Shown here in pieces: positions 1-9,898 of a stretch of 34,899 nucleotides of DNA. Source of the DNA: an uncultured Bacteroidales bacterium (lineage in GTDB: Bacteria > Bacteroidota > Bacteroidia > Bacteroidales > Muribaculaceae); assembly GCA_947646295.1 (NCBI GenBank), contig CANSGE010000003.1, positions 1-34,899 of the forward strand, in the 5' to 3' direction. Below the pieces are notes generated by a model that did not search any database, had not been told where the DNA came from, and saw only the letters and a program-made list of their open reading frames with translations. The translations under genes and the position numbers were made by a program. Position 1 is the first letter of the stretch; each line of letters begins with the position of its first letter.

Positions 1-17
1 TAAAAAATGTATACAAA

Positions 18-1721
18 TTAAACCTTTTCGCCGCGTGCTATTGCATTGGCCATTACGACAGCTTTTGTGATATGGTCGCAAATGTGGTCGGACCCGATCA
101 GGCGGTCGATTCCGGCGTGTTCGAGCGATGTGCGCACGTTGGGTTTCACGCCCGAGAGCACTACGTGGATACCCTCTTTTTGCGAGGATGTGATCAGTAT
201 CTCCAGGTTGTGCAGTGCGGTGGCATCGACGAAGGCTACCTTTCGCATGCGGATGATACGCACTACCGGTTTATTGCCCAGAGTGCTTCGCATCATCTCG
301 TCGAATTTAGTGGCTATACCGAAGAAGAACGGGCCGTCGATCTCATATACACTCACGCCCGGAGCCACGTCGAGCACTTCATGGGAGGCAGCCGCGGTGT
401 CGTCGCCGTCATTCACGTCCAGCTGGCCCGAGTATGCGCGTATTTCAGTATTTTCCATTACGCGGCGCAGGAAGAGCACCACTGCCAGCAGCAGGCCTAT
501 CTCGATAGCGATGGTGAGGTCGAAGATGACTGTGAGGAGGAATGTGACGATCAATACCGAGACATCACTCTTCGGGGCATGGAATATGCCTACGATCGTA
601 CGCCAGCCGCTCATATTGTAGGACACTACGATAAGTACGGCGGCCAGACATGCCATGGGCACATAGTTGATCAGCGGCATGAAAAAGAGGAAGATGAGCA
701 GCAGCACCAGTGCGTGTACGATGCCGGCCACAGGGGTGCGTCCGCCGTTGGTGATATTGGTCATCGTGCGGGCGATGGCGCCCGTCACGGGGATGCCTCC
801 GAAGAAGGGCACTGTGAGGTTGGCGATGCCTTGGCCGATAAGCTCGGTGTTGCTGTTGGTGCGTGAGCCTGTCACACCATCGGCCACGGTAGCCGAGAGA
901 AGCGACTCGATGGCGCCCAGGACGGCGATGGTGAAGGCCGAGGGCAGCAGCATGTTGATGGTGGCCATATTGAGTGTGAAACCATGAGGAGTGGGCAGGT
1001 CAGTGGCCATATCGCCGAAACGGTCGCCGATGGTCTCGATGTGATACCAATCAGTCATCTGCTGAAGCAGATAGGCGCCGGCGGTCACTATGATGATGGC
1101 GATCAAGGCTCCGGGGAGCTTCTTGGAGATGCGCGGAGTGAGAATGATGATGAAGAGAGCCACCAAAGCTGTCGCGAAAGTCGACATGTCGATGCGGTCG
1201 AGGTTGCTCAGAAACATTCCCCATTTCGGGATGAACTGGCCGGGGATGTCGCGTAGTCCCAAGCCAAGGAAATCATTGATCTGAGTCGAGAATATTGTCA
1301 GTGCGATACCCGCCGTGAAGCCTACGACGATCGGATAGGGGATGAACTTGATCACCGTGCCAAGACGGAAAAGTCCCATGATGACCAGAATCACGCCGGC
1401 CATCGCGGTAGCCACAGCCAGGCCTGAGAGGCCGAATTGGGCTATGATATTATATACGATTACGATGAATGCGCCTGTCGGACCGCCGATCTGCACGGAG
1501 TTGCCGCCAAAAAATGACACCATGAAACCGCCGATGATGGCCGTGATCAGGCCGATTGTCGGGCTAACACCCGAAGCGATACCGAAAGCGATGGCGAGCG
1601 GCAGGGCTACGATGCCCACCACGATACCCGCGATTACATCCTCGCGGAGGCGCGCCATAGAATAATGTGATAATGCCGACCACAATTTGGGCCGGAAATC
1701 CAATACATTTGTGAAATTCAT
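18..1721 (-). CDS. SulP family inorganic anion transporter with C-terminal STAS domain
   Basis: 567-aa ORF; SulP N-terminus (LREDVIAGIVVGIVALPLAIAFGIASGVSPTIGLITAIIGG), many TM segments, C-terminal STAS-like segment (VVRIIRMRKVAFVDATALHNLE). Confidence 0.93.
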   Translation of the reverse strand: MNFTNVLDFRPKLWSALSHYSMARLREDVIAGIVVGIVALPLAIAFGIASGVSPTIGLITAIIGGFMVSFFGGNSVQIGGPTGAFIVIVYNIIAQFGLSGLAVATAMAGVILVIMGLFRLGTVIKFIPYPIVVGFTAGIALTIFSTQINDFLGLGLRDIPGQFIPKWGMFLSNLDRIDMSTFATALVALFIIILTPRISKKLPGALIAIIIVTAGAYLLQQMTDWYHIETIGDRFGDMATDLPTPHGFTLNMATINMLLPSAFTIAVLGAIESLLSATVADGVTGSRTNSNTELIGQGIANLTVPFFGGIPVTGAIARTMTNITNGGRTPVAGIVHALVLLLIFLFFMPLINYVPMACLAAVLIVVSYNMSGWRTIVGIFHAPKSDVSVLIVTFLLTVIFDLTIAIEIGLLLAVVLFLRRVMENTEIRAYSGQLDVNDGDDTAAASHEVLDVAPGVSVYEIDGPFFFGIATKFDEMMRSTLGNKPVVRIIRMRKVAFVDATALHNLEILITSSQKEGIHVVLSGVKPNVRTSLEHAGIDRLIGSDHICDHITKAVVMANAIARGEKV

Positions 1722-1746
1722 AAGATATGTACCTATTTTACGGCTG

Positions 1747-1778
1747 CAAAGTTACGTACAATCGTCCGAATGTGCAAA
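1747..1778 (-). promoter_or_regulatory. Bacteroidota-type promoter for the SulP gene
   Basis: On minus strand TTTG (1775-1778) - 20 nt - TAACTTTG (1747-1754), matching the -33 TTTG / -7 TAnnTTTG architecture. Confidence 0.7.
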
Positions 1779-1832
1779 AAAGTATTAAAAATAGTTATTC
1801 TTTTGCAAGTACGGCCCCCGTCTGATCTAAGA

Positions 1833-2393
1833 TTATTTCTTGCATACCCGTAATTTAGAAATACGGAGGCGTGTCGTGCGCAGGGCACTCCTCAGTCCTG
1901 CCGAAATAGCCTGCAGGTCAAGCATGTGGAGATGCTCATTCAGTTCTGCAATCAATTCGGGGTAAAATTTGCACATGTTGTAGGCGCAATACAGGCTGAA
2001 AGCGCGTATGGCATATGGCTCGCATTCCGCGTTGATTTTCGATAAGCAGAAATCCAGAAAATCCGTGCGGAGAGTATCCGGGTCATAGGCCTGTCCGCGA
2101 AGCACCTGCAGCAGCATACGCTTGCGGCCCGTATGATTCTCAGCAAGGAGCATATCTATGAAATCATCGTGCCATTCCTGAAGATATGCCGGATCGGCTT
2201 TCTGTACATGAGTCAGGCACCAGAGCGCATTTATGCCGCCTCGGCCCGTATCGGCTTTGGCCAATGCTATCAATGCTACGGTATTCTCACGGCTCTCCAT
2301 CGCAAGGCGCGCCACACGGAGCACCGCCGGCATACTGATTCGCTCACCGGACAATTCAGAGAGCAGCTGATTGAAACTTGAAACTTTTCCCAT
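1833..2393 (-). CDS. hypothetical protein, predominantly alpha-helical (HEAT-like)
   Basis: 186-aa ORF ending just upstream of the SulP promoter; no catalytic motif recognised; TACCTTTG -7-like element at 2399-2406 upstream. Confidence 0.75.
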   Translation of the reverse strand: MGKVSSFNQLLSELSGERISMPAVLRVARLAMESRENTVALIALAKADTGRGGINALWCLTHVQKADPAYLQEWHDDFIDMLLAENHTGRKRMLLQVLRGQAYDPDTLRTDFLDFCLSKINAECEPYAIRAFSLYCAYNMCKFYPELIAELNEHLHMLDLQAISAGLRSALRTTRLRISKLRVCKK

Positions 2394-2398
2394 AAGTA

Positions 2399-2406
2399 CA
2401 AAGGTA
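2399..2406 (-). promoter_or_regulatory. -7 element (TACCTTTG) for 1833..2393
   Basis: TAnnTTTG on minus strand immediately upstream of the start codon; TTG at 2427-2429 with 20-nt spacing. Confidence 0.5.
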
Positions 2407-2486
2407 AGAATGATTTTTCAACAAGGCAATTCAAGACGATGAATGCTAAGAATACTAAATATTGCTGTTTTGTGAAAAAAAATGCG

Positions 2487-2494
2487 TAAATTTG
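2487..2494 (+). promoter_or_regulatory. -7 element (TAAATTTG) for the TPR operon
   Basis: TAnnTTTG match 16-25 nt upstream of candidate starts at 2511/2520. Confidence 0.5.
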
Positions 2495-2510
2495 TCGACT
2501 GAACAAGATT

Positions 2511-4115
2511 TTGACTGCAATGAAATTTTTTAATAAGGCTCTCCTATATGCCGCATCTGTCGCCTTTTGTGCACAACCCGCTGCGGCTATCATCGACAAT
2601 CCTGTGACTCAAGCTGTAATCGCTGTATATGATAAGCAGCTCCGTGAGAATCCCACCGACTATATGACATGGTTTCGTCGTGCCAACGAATACTACCGCC
2701 ACAGCGAATACGTGAAGGCTCTCGACGATGTCAACAATGCCCTCGCATACGCTCCCTCGGGCGACACAGACCTGCGCTTCCAGGCTTACATGCTCCGTGC
2801 CGGTATCTACAATCAGACCGAAAAGCATGACCTCGCACTTGCCGACCTCAATTCGGCAATCGCTCTTGACGGCTCATCGTATGCCGCCATATATCAGCGT
2901 GCGAATACAAATTTCGAACTCGGAAATTACGACGGCGCCCGCACCGACTATATCCGCCTGCAGCGATTCAATTCGCGCAGCTCCGAGGCTTTGCTCGGTC
3001 TGGCACGTTGTGCTGTGAAGGAAAACAACCTTTCGGCCGCCAATGACTATCTGGCCCAGGCTGTGGATTTCGACCCCAACAACAGCGAGATATATGTACG
3101 CCGCGCGAGCGTGCGCAAGATGATGGGCGACCATAACGGCGCGGTCGATGATCTGATCGTGGCTATCAGTCTCAATTCCAAGGATTCCAAGGCTATCGAG
3201 TCGCTCGTCGAATACGGCAACACAAACTACGCTGCCACCATAGCCGGTCTTACAAATGCTATACAGCTGGCTCCCGGCAACGGGCTTTACCGCTATCTCC
3301 GTGCCTCAATCGCCGAAGCCCACTACAATTATATATCGGCCATCGAGGATTTTGAGAAGATCATCGAGGACCGTCTGTACAATTACCATGGTCTCTATGC
3401 TTCGCTTGCACGTTGCCTCTACGGACTGAGCCGCTATGAGGAGGCGCTTGCGCAGATTGATGCGGCGCTGGGTGTGGAATCAAACGTAGCCGAATACTAC
3501 GTGATACGCTCGCGCATACTCCGCGCACTCAACCGCCCGCAGGATGCCATCGATGCCGCAGCACGCGCTCTTGCCGTCGACCGCGAATACCTGCCCGGAC
3601 TTGTCGAGATGGCGCTTAATTATGCCGATCAGGGCAATTACAAGGAAGCCAACAACCTGCTCGGCGAAGCCACTATGGTCGACCCCGCCAATCCCGAAGT
3701 GCTGCTGCTCCGCGCCAATATCCTCGGCACTAAACTCAATCAGCCCGTGGCTGCCGCCCAGTTCTATCAGCAGCTTATCGATATCGAGGATCTGGATGCC
3801 GATAATGTGCGTTCGCTGCGTGGCTTCGCCCTCCTCAATCTCAACCGTCCCGAGGAGGCTGACGCCTGGATGGAGTCAATACTTGCCCAACCCGACAACG
3901 ACGGCCTGGCCAACTATTACGGCGCCTGCTACTACACCCTGCGGGATATGCCCGACAAGGTGCTCGAATGCACCGAGCGCTCCCTCAAGGCCGGATACAG
4001 TGACAATCATAATTGGATGAATAATAATGACGGGCAGATAAATGTCGGCGCCATGAGGGATGACCTCAGATTCCTCCAACTATTGCAAAAATATAATTCC
4101 ATATTTGGGAAATAA
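2511..4115 (+). CDS. secreted tetratricopeptide repeat protein
   Basis: 534 aa; signal peptide (MKFFNKALLYAASVAFCAQPAAA, probable start at 2520) and many TPR-like helices (e.g. YVRRASVRKMMGDHNGAVDDLIVAI, YGLSRYEEALAQIDAAL). Confidence 0.88.
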   Translation: MTAMKFFNKALLYAASVAFCAQPAAAIIDNPVTQAVIAVYDKQLRENPTDYMTWFRRANEYYRHSEYVKALDDVNNALAYAPSGDTDLRFQAYMLRAGIYNQTEKHDLALADLNSAIALDGSSYAAIYQRANTNFELGNYDGARTDYIRLQRFNSRSSEALLGLARCAVKENNLSAANDYLAQAVDFDPNNSEIYVRRASVRKMMGDHNGAVDDLIVAISLNSKDSKAIESLVEYGNTNYAATIAGLTNAIQLAPGNGLYRYLRASIAEAHYNYISAIEDFEKIIEDRLYNYHGLYASLARCLYGLSRYEEALAQIDAALGVESNVAEYYVIRSRILRALNRPQDAIDAAARALAVDREYLPGLVEMALNYADQGNYKEANNLLGEATMVDPANPEVLLLRANILGTKLNQPVAAAQFYQQLIDIEDLDADNVRSLRGFALLNLNRPEEADAWMESILAQPDNDGLANYYGACYYTLRDMPDKVLECTERSLKAGYSDNHNWMNNNDGQINVGAMRDDLRFLQLLQKYNSIFGK

Positions 4116-4130
4116 GAGCAACGGTACTTA

Positions 4131-6926
4131 ATGGACAGATTAAATGAATATCTTGACCGCCTGAATCGACGTAACGACGTTGGTTCGGGCGGTTTCGGTT
4201 TGGAAAGTCACGGATTCCAATTCCGTATTGACACAGACGATACCGCTCCGGCTCTATTGGTGACAGACAGGTGGGGCGAGGAAATATATCCGCCGGAGGT
4301 CAGCGGGGCTGCAGCTCAGGTGGTAAAGATCATGGAGAGCGATGTGGAGTCGACATTCGAGGGCACGAAAAAAGGCAAAGCAAAGCATTGCGGCCTTGTG
4401 TGCAATCTGTGGCGTGTTCCCTATGTGATGTATCCCCTGGTGCTGACCGGAAATGTATACGGATATTACGGAGAGCAGCTGAAAGTCGCGCCGGAGAGCC
4501 ATCGCCTGCTGATCGAGATCAATGAAGTGAACGGAGACTCGCTGCAGGCTACGCTCGGAGTGATACATGACGATGGCGGGATGCTGCCGGTGAGATTGCT
4601 CACCGATTCATTCGTGCTCGGGGCCGATACGATATATCCCATACAATCTGTAGGCGACAATTTCGCGTCACTCCACATATTCCTCCAGATTTTCAAGAAG
4701 GATATGCTGCCTACGTATCTTGCGGCGCTGTATTCATTGTTCCGGAATTTTGATCTGAGATACTTTGACGCGGAGATAAGCTTGTCGCCCCATCCGATAG
4801 AATGTATACCTACCTTGATTTTTGAGCGCGTGGAGCGCGACAAGACCCTCGTGGTGCGCGTATCGGAGCAGGTGCATGTTGGTGATGACCGTCTGATGGA
4901 CGGGGCGCTTGACTACTATGTGAATGTGCCCGACCACAACCGTATAATTGTCCGCAAGGTGCATCATGTCGATATGAAGGCGCTGGTGGATGAAGTGCAT
5001 GCATGTATAAGGAGCTTCGCGCCCGGGCGCGCTGTCAAAAAAGAGCTTTTCTGCGACGGCACCGAAATTTTCGTCCCGGAGGAGGCCGCAGCCAACTTTC
5101 TGCTGCGCGGCTTGCCCCAATTGCTCGAAAAATACCGTATCATAGGCCTTGACCGCCTGCGGGAATACAAAATCAAGCCTTTGCATCCGCATCTGCGGGT
5201 TTCATTTCAGAGTGGTATCGACTATCTCGATGCTACGGCTGAGGTAGAATTCGGATCGCAGCGGATGTCGCTATCCGAATTGCTCAAGCAGATCCGTAAA
5301 CACGAATATGTGACACTGCCCGATGGCTTCCGTGGTGTGCTCGACGAGACATTTGTCAAGCGTGTCGAGCGGATATTCCGGCCCGATAAGCGCGGCGATG
5401 ATGATAAATACCGTGTCACGATATTCGACTTGCCCGAAATCGAACGGCTGGTAGGCGAGCTCCCTGATGAGCCGATACTGCAGCGTCCCCGCAGTTTTTA
5501 CGCCGGATTTTCAAATCTGCCTGCGCAGCCTCTTGAGCTGAGGGGCGTAGATGCTGAGCTGCGAGCCTACCAACGTGAGGGCGTGAAGTGGATGAAATAT
5601 CTCTACGATAATGGTATCGGCGGCTGTCTGGCCGATGACATGGGCCTGGGTAAGACTCTTCAGGCTATCGGACTCTTTGCGCTTACCAAGGATGAGTCGC
5701 AGGAACCGATATTGCTTGTGATGCCCCGGAGTCTGCTCTTCAACTGGCAGGACGAGATACAGAAATTCGCACCTGACTTCGATTTTCACGTCTATTATGG
5801 TTCCAACCGCAATATTGATGAAGCTTTGAAGCATAAATTCATCCTCACGACCTATGCGGTGGTGCGAAACGATCTCGAAACTTTAGGAAAAGTGCAATTT
5901 GATACAATCGTACTCGACGAAGCCCAATATATAAAGAATGTGACGGCCAATATGACACGCTCGGTGTACCAGCTGAAAGGACGTCATCGGTTTGCGCTCA
6001 GCGGTACGCCGGTGGAGAATAATCTCACGGAGCTATACTCGCTTTTCCATTTTCTCAATCCTGAGATGTTCGGCACGCTTGATGAATTCAATGAGCGCTA
6101 CGGGCGTCCGATCCAGAAAGATGAAGACCGTGAGGCGATGGAAGTGCTGCGCCGCAGGATCTTTCCCTTCATGCTCCGGCGTCTCAAGCGTGATGTCTTG
6201 TGTGACCTGCCCGACCGCGTCGATCAAACCATCTATGTGGAGCCTGACGCCGAGTTGGCCGCGTTTTACGACAGGCGCCGCCGTTTCTACCTCGACAAAG
6301 TCAAGGATGCCATAGCGTCGGATGGTGTCGCGAAATCGCAATTCATGATGTTGCAGGCGATGAGTGAGCTCCGCCGTATCGCCTCTGTCCCTGAAAGTCT
6401 GTCGGACGGCCAGATAGAGTCACCTAAGATAGAGTGGCTCACCGAACATATCATCTCAGCCACGCAGAACGGACACAAAGTAGTGGTATTTTTCCAATTC
6501 ATAGCGGGCATCGAGTTGCTCGGCGAGAAATTGGACGAACATGGCATTGACTACGCCTCGATGACGGGCTCGACCCGCGACCGTAAGAGCGTCGTGGAGC
6601 GCTTCCAGACGGATCCCGATTGCAAGGTGCTGATGATGACTCTCAAGACCGGCGGGGTGGGCCTCAATCTCACAGCGGCCGATATGGTATTCATAGCCGA
6701 GCCGTGGTGGAACAGAGCAGCCGAGGAGCAAGCCATCAACCGTCTGCACCGAATCGGACAGAAATCCACTGTATTTACGTTTTCAATAATCACCCGCGGG
6801 ACCATCGAAGAGAAAATCCTGCATCTTCAGAAAGTAAAGGCCGAGCTTTTCGATAATGTCATCGTAGGCGATGAAATATCGTCGAAAGCCCTCACGGAAG
6901 AAGATATCAATTTCATACTCGGATAA
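4131..6926 (+). CDS. SNF2-family DNA-dependent ATPase/helicase
   Basis: 931 aa; Walker A CLADDMGLGKTLQAIG, DEAQ box, SALSGTPVENNLTELYSLFHFLNP, and motif V/VI MTLKTGGVGLNLTAADMVFIAEPWWNRAAEEQAINRLHRIGQ. Confidence 0.95.
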   Translation: MDRLNEYLDRLNRRNDVGSGGFGLESHGFQFRIDTDDTAPALLVTDRWGEEIYPPEVSGAAAQVVKIMESDVESTFEGTKKGKAKHCGLVCNLWRVPYVMYPLVLTGNVYGYYGEQLKVAPESHRLLIEINEVNGDSLQATLGVIHDDGGMLPVRLLTDSFVLGADTIYPIQSVGDNFASLHIFLQIFKKDMLPTYLAALYSLFRNFDLRYFDAEISLSPHPIECIPTLIFERVERDKTLVVRVSEQVHVGDDRLMDGALDYYVNVPDHNRIIVRKVHHVDMKALVDEVHACIRSFAPGRAVKKELFCDGTEIFVPEEAAANFLLRGLPQLLEKYRIIGLDRLREYKIKPLHPHLRVSFQSGIDYLDATAEVEFGSQRMSLSELLKQIRKHEYVTLPDGFRGVLDETFVKRVERIFRPDKRGDDDKYRVTIFDLPEIERLVGELPDEPILQRPRSFYAGFSNLPAQPLELRGVDAELRAYQREGVKWMKYLYDNGIGGCLADDMGLGKTLQAIGLFALTKDESQEPILLVMPRSLLFNWQDEIQKFAPDFDFHVYYGSNRNIDEALKHKFILTTYAVVRNDLETLGKVQFDTIVLDEAQYIKNVTANMTRSVYQLKGRHRFALSGTPVENNLTELYSLFHFLNPEMFGTLDEFNERYGRPIQKDEDREAMEVLRRRIFPFMLRRLKRDVLCDLPDRVDQTIYVEPDAELAAFYDRRRRFYLDKVKDAIASDGVAKSQFMMLQAMSELRRIASVPESLSDGQIESPKIEWLTEHIISATQNGHKVVVFFQFIAGIELLGEKLDEHGIDYASMTGSTRDRKSVVERFQTDPDCKVLMMTLKTGGVGLNLTAADMVFIAEPWWNRAAEEQAINRLHRIGQKSTVFTFSIITRGTIEEKILHLQKVKAELFDNVIVGDEISSKALTEEDINFILG

Positions 6927-8830
6927 TGCTAAGCTATATCGCGACTCTGTCGAAACTGACGCTCTACGTCTCGACTGAAAAGTATACCCCGGAGGCATTT
7001 GACGTGTCATACAAAGGTATGACACGCAGCCGGCTCAACCGCATCATGGCCTTCTATCAGCCCCTCTTCGGAAAATACAGGGTGGTGCTCCCCGGCTTGT
7101 CGGACGAGCTGAGCACGGCGCTCAATGAATGGGCAGTGCAGAGATTCACCGGGAAAGTGGATCTGCAGAAAGAACTCTTTTTGCGGGTATTGTCGTTGGA
7201 GGACAATCTGAAACTCGCATATGACTGCATGCCTTCGGTGATGCGCAAGCTGCTCTATACTGCTCTGGTCAACCGCGCTATCAGCCGTTCGCAGATAGTG
7301 GCAGAGGTGCAGGAAGCTTCCGAGATGCTTCAGCGCAGGATCTCCACTACTAATTTTGCCCGCTTGCCGCTGCTGGCTGATGAGGTGAGCGCGCTCTTCA
7401 TGCCGTTGGAATGTGTGGGATACCGTGACGAGTTCTATCATGTCGACCCGCTGCTTTACATGCGTTATGCGCGTGTGATATGTCCGGTGATAGTATCGAG
7501 ACGGACCCTCACCACTGATGTCTTGCCCGAGCGCTACGAGCGCAGCGCTGTCTCGCATGAAGACGCAATTGCCGGAATGATGCCGCATCTCCGTGAGTTT
7601 TACGATGAAATCACGTGCGACGTGGCATTGAATTCAGCCGACCTTCCGGTGAAGGTTACAGATATCAAGCGGATGTCCATCGGTTTGGCATTCCCGCCGA
7701 TCCTTCCTGTAAAAGATGATGATTACCGTAATTTCACAGAAAAGGCCGTATGGAATGTCCTCGCAAAGAAAAATGGCGAAAAGGAGGCAAATACACGCTC
7801 CATCACAGAATGGTATAAACAACGGATAGGTGATCTTAATCTTCAGTTGGCGCAGATAGCCCAGCTTGCCGCACCATTCTGCAAGCCGATACAGAAATCC
7901 ACCGTCCCTGATACAAAATTCGATGTGTTTGAACCCGTCAGGAAGGTATTGCTCAAATATGCAATGCCGCGGCATATCTCGTGCAACCCCGGCGTATGGC
8001 TCGAGATCGACTCTTTTGTGTGGGAGGTGATAGCGCATTATCCCTTGAAAGAACCTCTGATAGTGCCTCAGCCGGGTACAAACTTCACCAATGAGATCAC
8101 ACGCACGCGTATCACGCCTGCGACCTTGACACAGCATTTTGTGCGGCCGTTTGTGAGCGGTATAGTGATGATTTTTCTTGCCTTGGGTCTTGTGGAGGTG
8201 ATATTTGATCCCAATTTCAGCAAAGATAGCATCAGCAGTTGTATCCGCTATGTGCGTCTGACTGCTCTGGGGCGCTACGTATTCGGGCGCGACTCTGAGT
8301 ATGAGCTGCCCGCTGATTGCGCAGAGGAGGGTCCTGAGGATAATGTGACGGATGTGGCAGAGGATCGCCTGATGATATACACGACGAACCCGGTGAATGC
8401 CGAGGCTATCCGTAAGCTCTTCGGCAAACGCGTCACGGACAACCGTTTTATCGTCACTGACGAGACTTTCCTGCGCGGGGTGAGCGAAGAGGGGCGTCTG
8501 AAAGATAAGATCAAAGACCTCAAGCGTATGGTAAAGCGTGTGGAAATGCCGCAGATCTGGACGGATTTCTTTGAGTCGCTGGCTGAGCGTTTCAATTTTG
8601 CCAAGGTCGAATCGCTTGATGGATGGCGCTTGTACGATCTGACTGATTGCAGCGATCGGATCTACGGCATGATTTGTGCCGACAAGGAAATACGTGAGCT
8701 GATACGTCTGGTGGAAGGGCGTGCGTTTATGGTACAGAAAAAGGATGTGACGGCCTTGCGCAGTCTCTTTAAGTCGCGTGGATACGTGTTGCCTCCGCCC
8801 TGTGAGTTGCCTTACGGCTTCAGACGGTAG
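6926..8830 (+). CDS. hypothetical protein translationally coupled to SNF2 ATPase
   Basis: 634-aa ORF; start overlaps SNF2 stop by 1 nt (TAATG at 6924-6928); no family firmly recognised. Confidence 0.85.
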   Translation: MLSYIATLSKLTLYVSTEKYTPEAFDVSYKGMTRSRLNRIMAFYQPLFGKYRVVLPGLSDELSTALNEWAVQRFTGKVDLQKELFLRVLSLEDNLKLAYDCMPSVMRKLLYTALVNRAISRSQIVAEVQEASEMLQRRISTTNFARLPLLADEVSALFMPLECVGYRDEFYHVDPLLYMRYARVICPVIVSRRTLTTDVLPERYERSAVSHEDAIAGMMPHLREFYDEITCDVALNSADLPVKVTDIKRMSIGLAFPPILPVKDDDYRNFTEKAVWNVLAKKNGEKEANTRSITEWYKQRIGDLNLQLAQIAQLAAPFCKPIQKSTVPDTKFDVFEPVRKVLLKYAMPRHISCNPGVWLEIDSFVWEVIAHYPLKEPLIVPQPGTNFTNEITRTRITPATLTQHFVRPFVSGIVMIFLALGLVEVIFDPNFSKDSISSCIRYVRLTALGRYVFGRDSEYELPADCAEEGPEDNVTDVAEDRLMIYTTNPVNAEAIRKLFGKRVTDNRFIVTDETFLRGVSEEGRLKDKIKDLKRMVKRVEMPQIWTDFFESLAERFNFAKVESLDGWRLYDLTDCSDRIYGMICADKEIRELIRLVEGRAFMVQKKDVTALRSLFKSRGYVLPPPCELPYGFRR

Positions 8831-9755
8831 CGGTGAGCACGGTGGCTTTGCCGCGGATGAGCTCAACGTCGGAGGCGGCCGGGATAAGCAGTGTGTCTCC
8901 GCGCTTTATCATTGAGCCGTCGGGGAGTTCGACGGCGCCCTCGATGCACATAAGTATCATGAAGGTGCCACGGGTGCGTCCCAGCTGACTTTGCCCATTG
9001 ACTTTGATGCGCTCTACCGTGAACGAGGGGCATGAAATAAGTGTGGCGTGCTCGCGCTCACGGTCATAGTCGGTAGTGTAGCTATCGTAAATGTTGTAGT
9101 CGAGGGCCTCGCGGGCGAGATCGGTGTGCAGCTCGCGTTTTTTGCCGTCGGCGTCGAGGCGGTCGTAGTCGTATATGCGGTATGTGACGTCGGACGGCTG
9201 CTGTATTTCGGCGAGCATGATACCTGCGCCGATCGCATGGACGCGTCCTGCGGGTATATAGAAAACATCGCCCGGATGTGCATCGTGTACGGCCACGGCA
9301 TCCATCACCGTCTTTTCGTGCACCATGCGTTCGTAATCGTCGGGGCTGATATTGTGTTTGAGTCCGGAGTAGATTTTAGCGCCCGGTTCGGCTGAGATGA
9401 TATACCAGACTTCGTTTTTGCCTGAGCAGAGAGCTCGTCGGGCAGCCATTTCCTGATCGGGATGCACTTGTACGGAGAGGTTGCTGCCGGCGTCGATGTA
9501 TTTTATAAGGAGTGGAAAGCGGTCGAATGTGGCTCCGGTAAGAGCCTCGCCATATTTCACCATGAGCTCATGCAGGGTAAGTCCGGCGTCCGGACCGTCG
9601 ATGACGCATGTCTGCTGCTCACCCATATCGGCTAATTCCCAGCTTTCACCTATTCCGCGGGTATTCTCGCCTGAGTCTTTGAATCGGGCGAGCCTGCTGC
9701 CACCCCAGATCTTGTGGAGCTGAAGTGAGTGAAATTTATAATGGGGCTGTATCAT
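8820..9755 (-). CDS. manA: mannose-6-phosphate isomerase, class I (cupin)
   Basis: 311 aa; LSVQVHPDQ and HPGDVFYIPAGRVHAIGAGIMLAEIQQPSDVTYRIYDYDR zinc-site motifs of type I phosphomannose isomerase. Confidence 0.93.
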   Translation of the reverse strand: MIQPHYKFHSLQLHKIWGGSRLARFKDSGENTRGIGESWELADMGEQQTCVIDGPDAGLTLHELMVKYGEALTGATFDRFPLLIKYIDAGSNLSVQVHPDQEMAARRALCSGKNEVWYIISAEPGAKIYSGLKHNISPDDYERMVHEKTVMDAVAVHDAHPGDVFYIPAGRVHAIGAGIMLAEIQQPSDVTYRIYDYDRLDADGKKRELHTDLAREALDYNIYDSYTTDYDREREHATLISCPSFTVERIKVNGQSQLGRTRGTFMILMCIEGAVELPDGSMIKRGDTLLIPAASDVELIRGKATVLTATV

Positions 9756-9803
9756 TTGGGTTTAAGGTAAAATATCGACTTTATATTAACGCACTTTCGG
9801 CTG

Positions 9804-9835
9804 CAAAAGTATGAAAAGTCTTCAATCTTTGCAAA
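9804..9835 (-). promoter_or_regulatory. Bacteroidota-type promoter for manA
   Basis: Minus strand TTTG (9832-9835) - 20 nt - TACTTTTG (9804-9811). Confidence 0.65.
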
Positions 9836-9848
9836 AAAAGCGATAAAA

Positions 9849-9879
9849 AAGGATGCGCCGCCTTGCGCGGCGCATCCTT
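9849..9879 (-). terminator. Rho-independent terminator downstream of glycogen phosphorylase
   Basis: 13-bp perfect stem AAGGATGCGCCGC-CTTGC-GCGGCGCATCCTT followed on the minus strand by a T-tract. Confidence 0.85.
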
Positions 9880-9898
9880 CAGTGAAATATTTTCAGGA

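Noticed and set aside
4131-8830. SNF2 ATPase as part of a known phage-defence system such as DISARM
   Set aside because: No methyltransferase, phospholipase D, DUF1998 or nuclease gene is nearby; neighbouring genes are housekeeping.
7634-8866. 410-aa minus-strand ORF antisense to the SNF2 partner gene, and similar long shadow ORFs (72-866, 10826-11425, 11489-12127, 12971-13648, 14302-14928)
   Set aside because: Compositions are unnatural (His/Cys/Arg- or Val/Glu-rich), no family motifs, no promoter, and the opposite strand carries a coherent protein; these are byproducts of codon bias.
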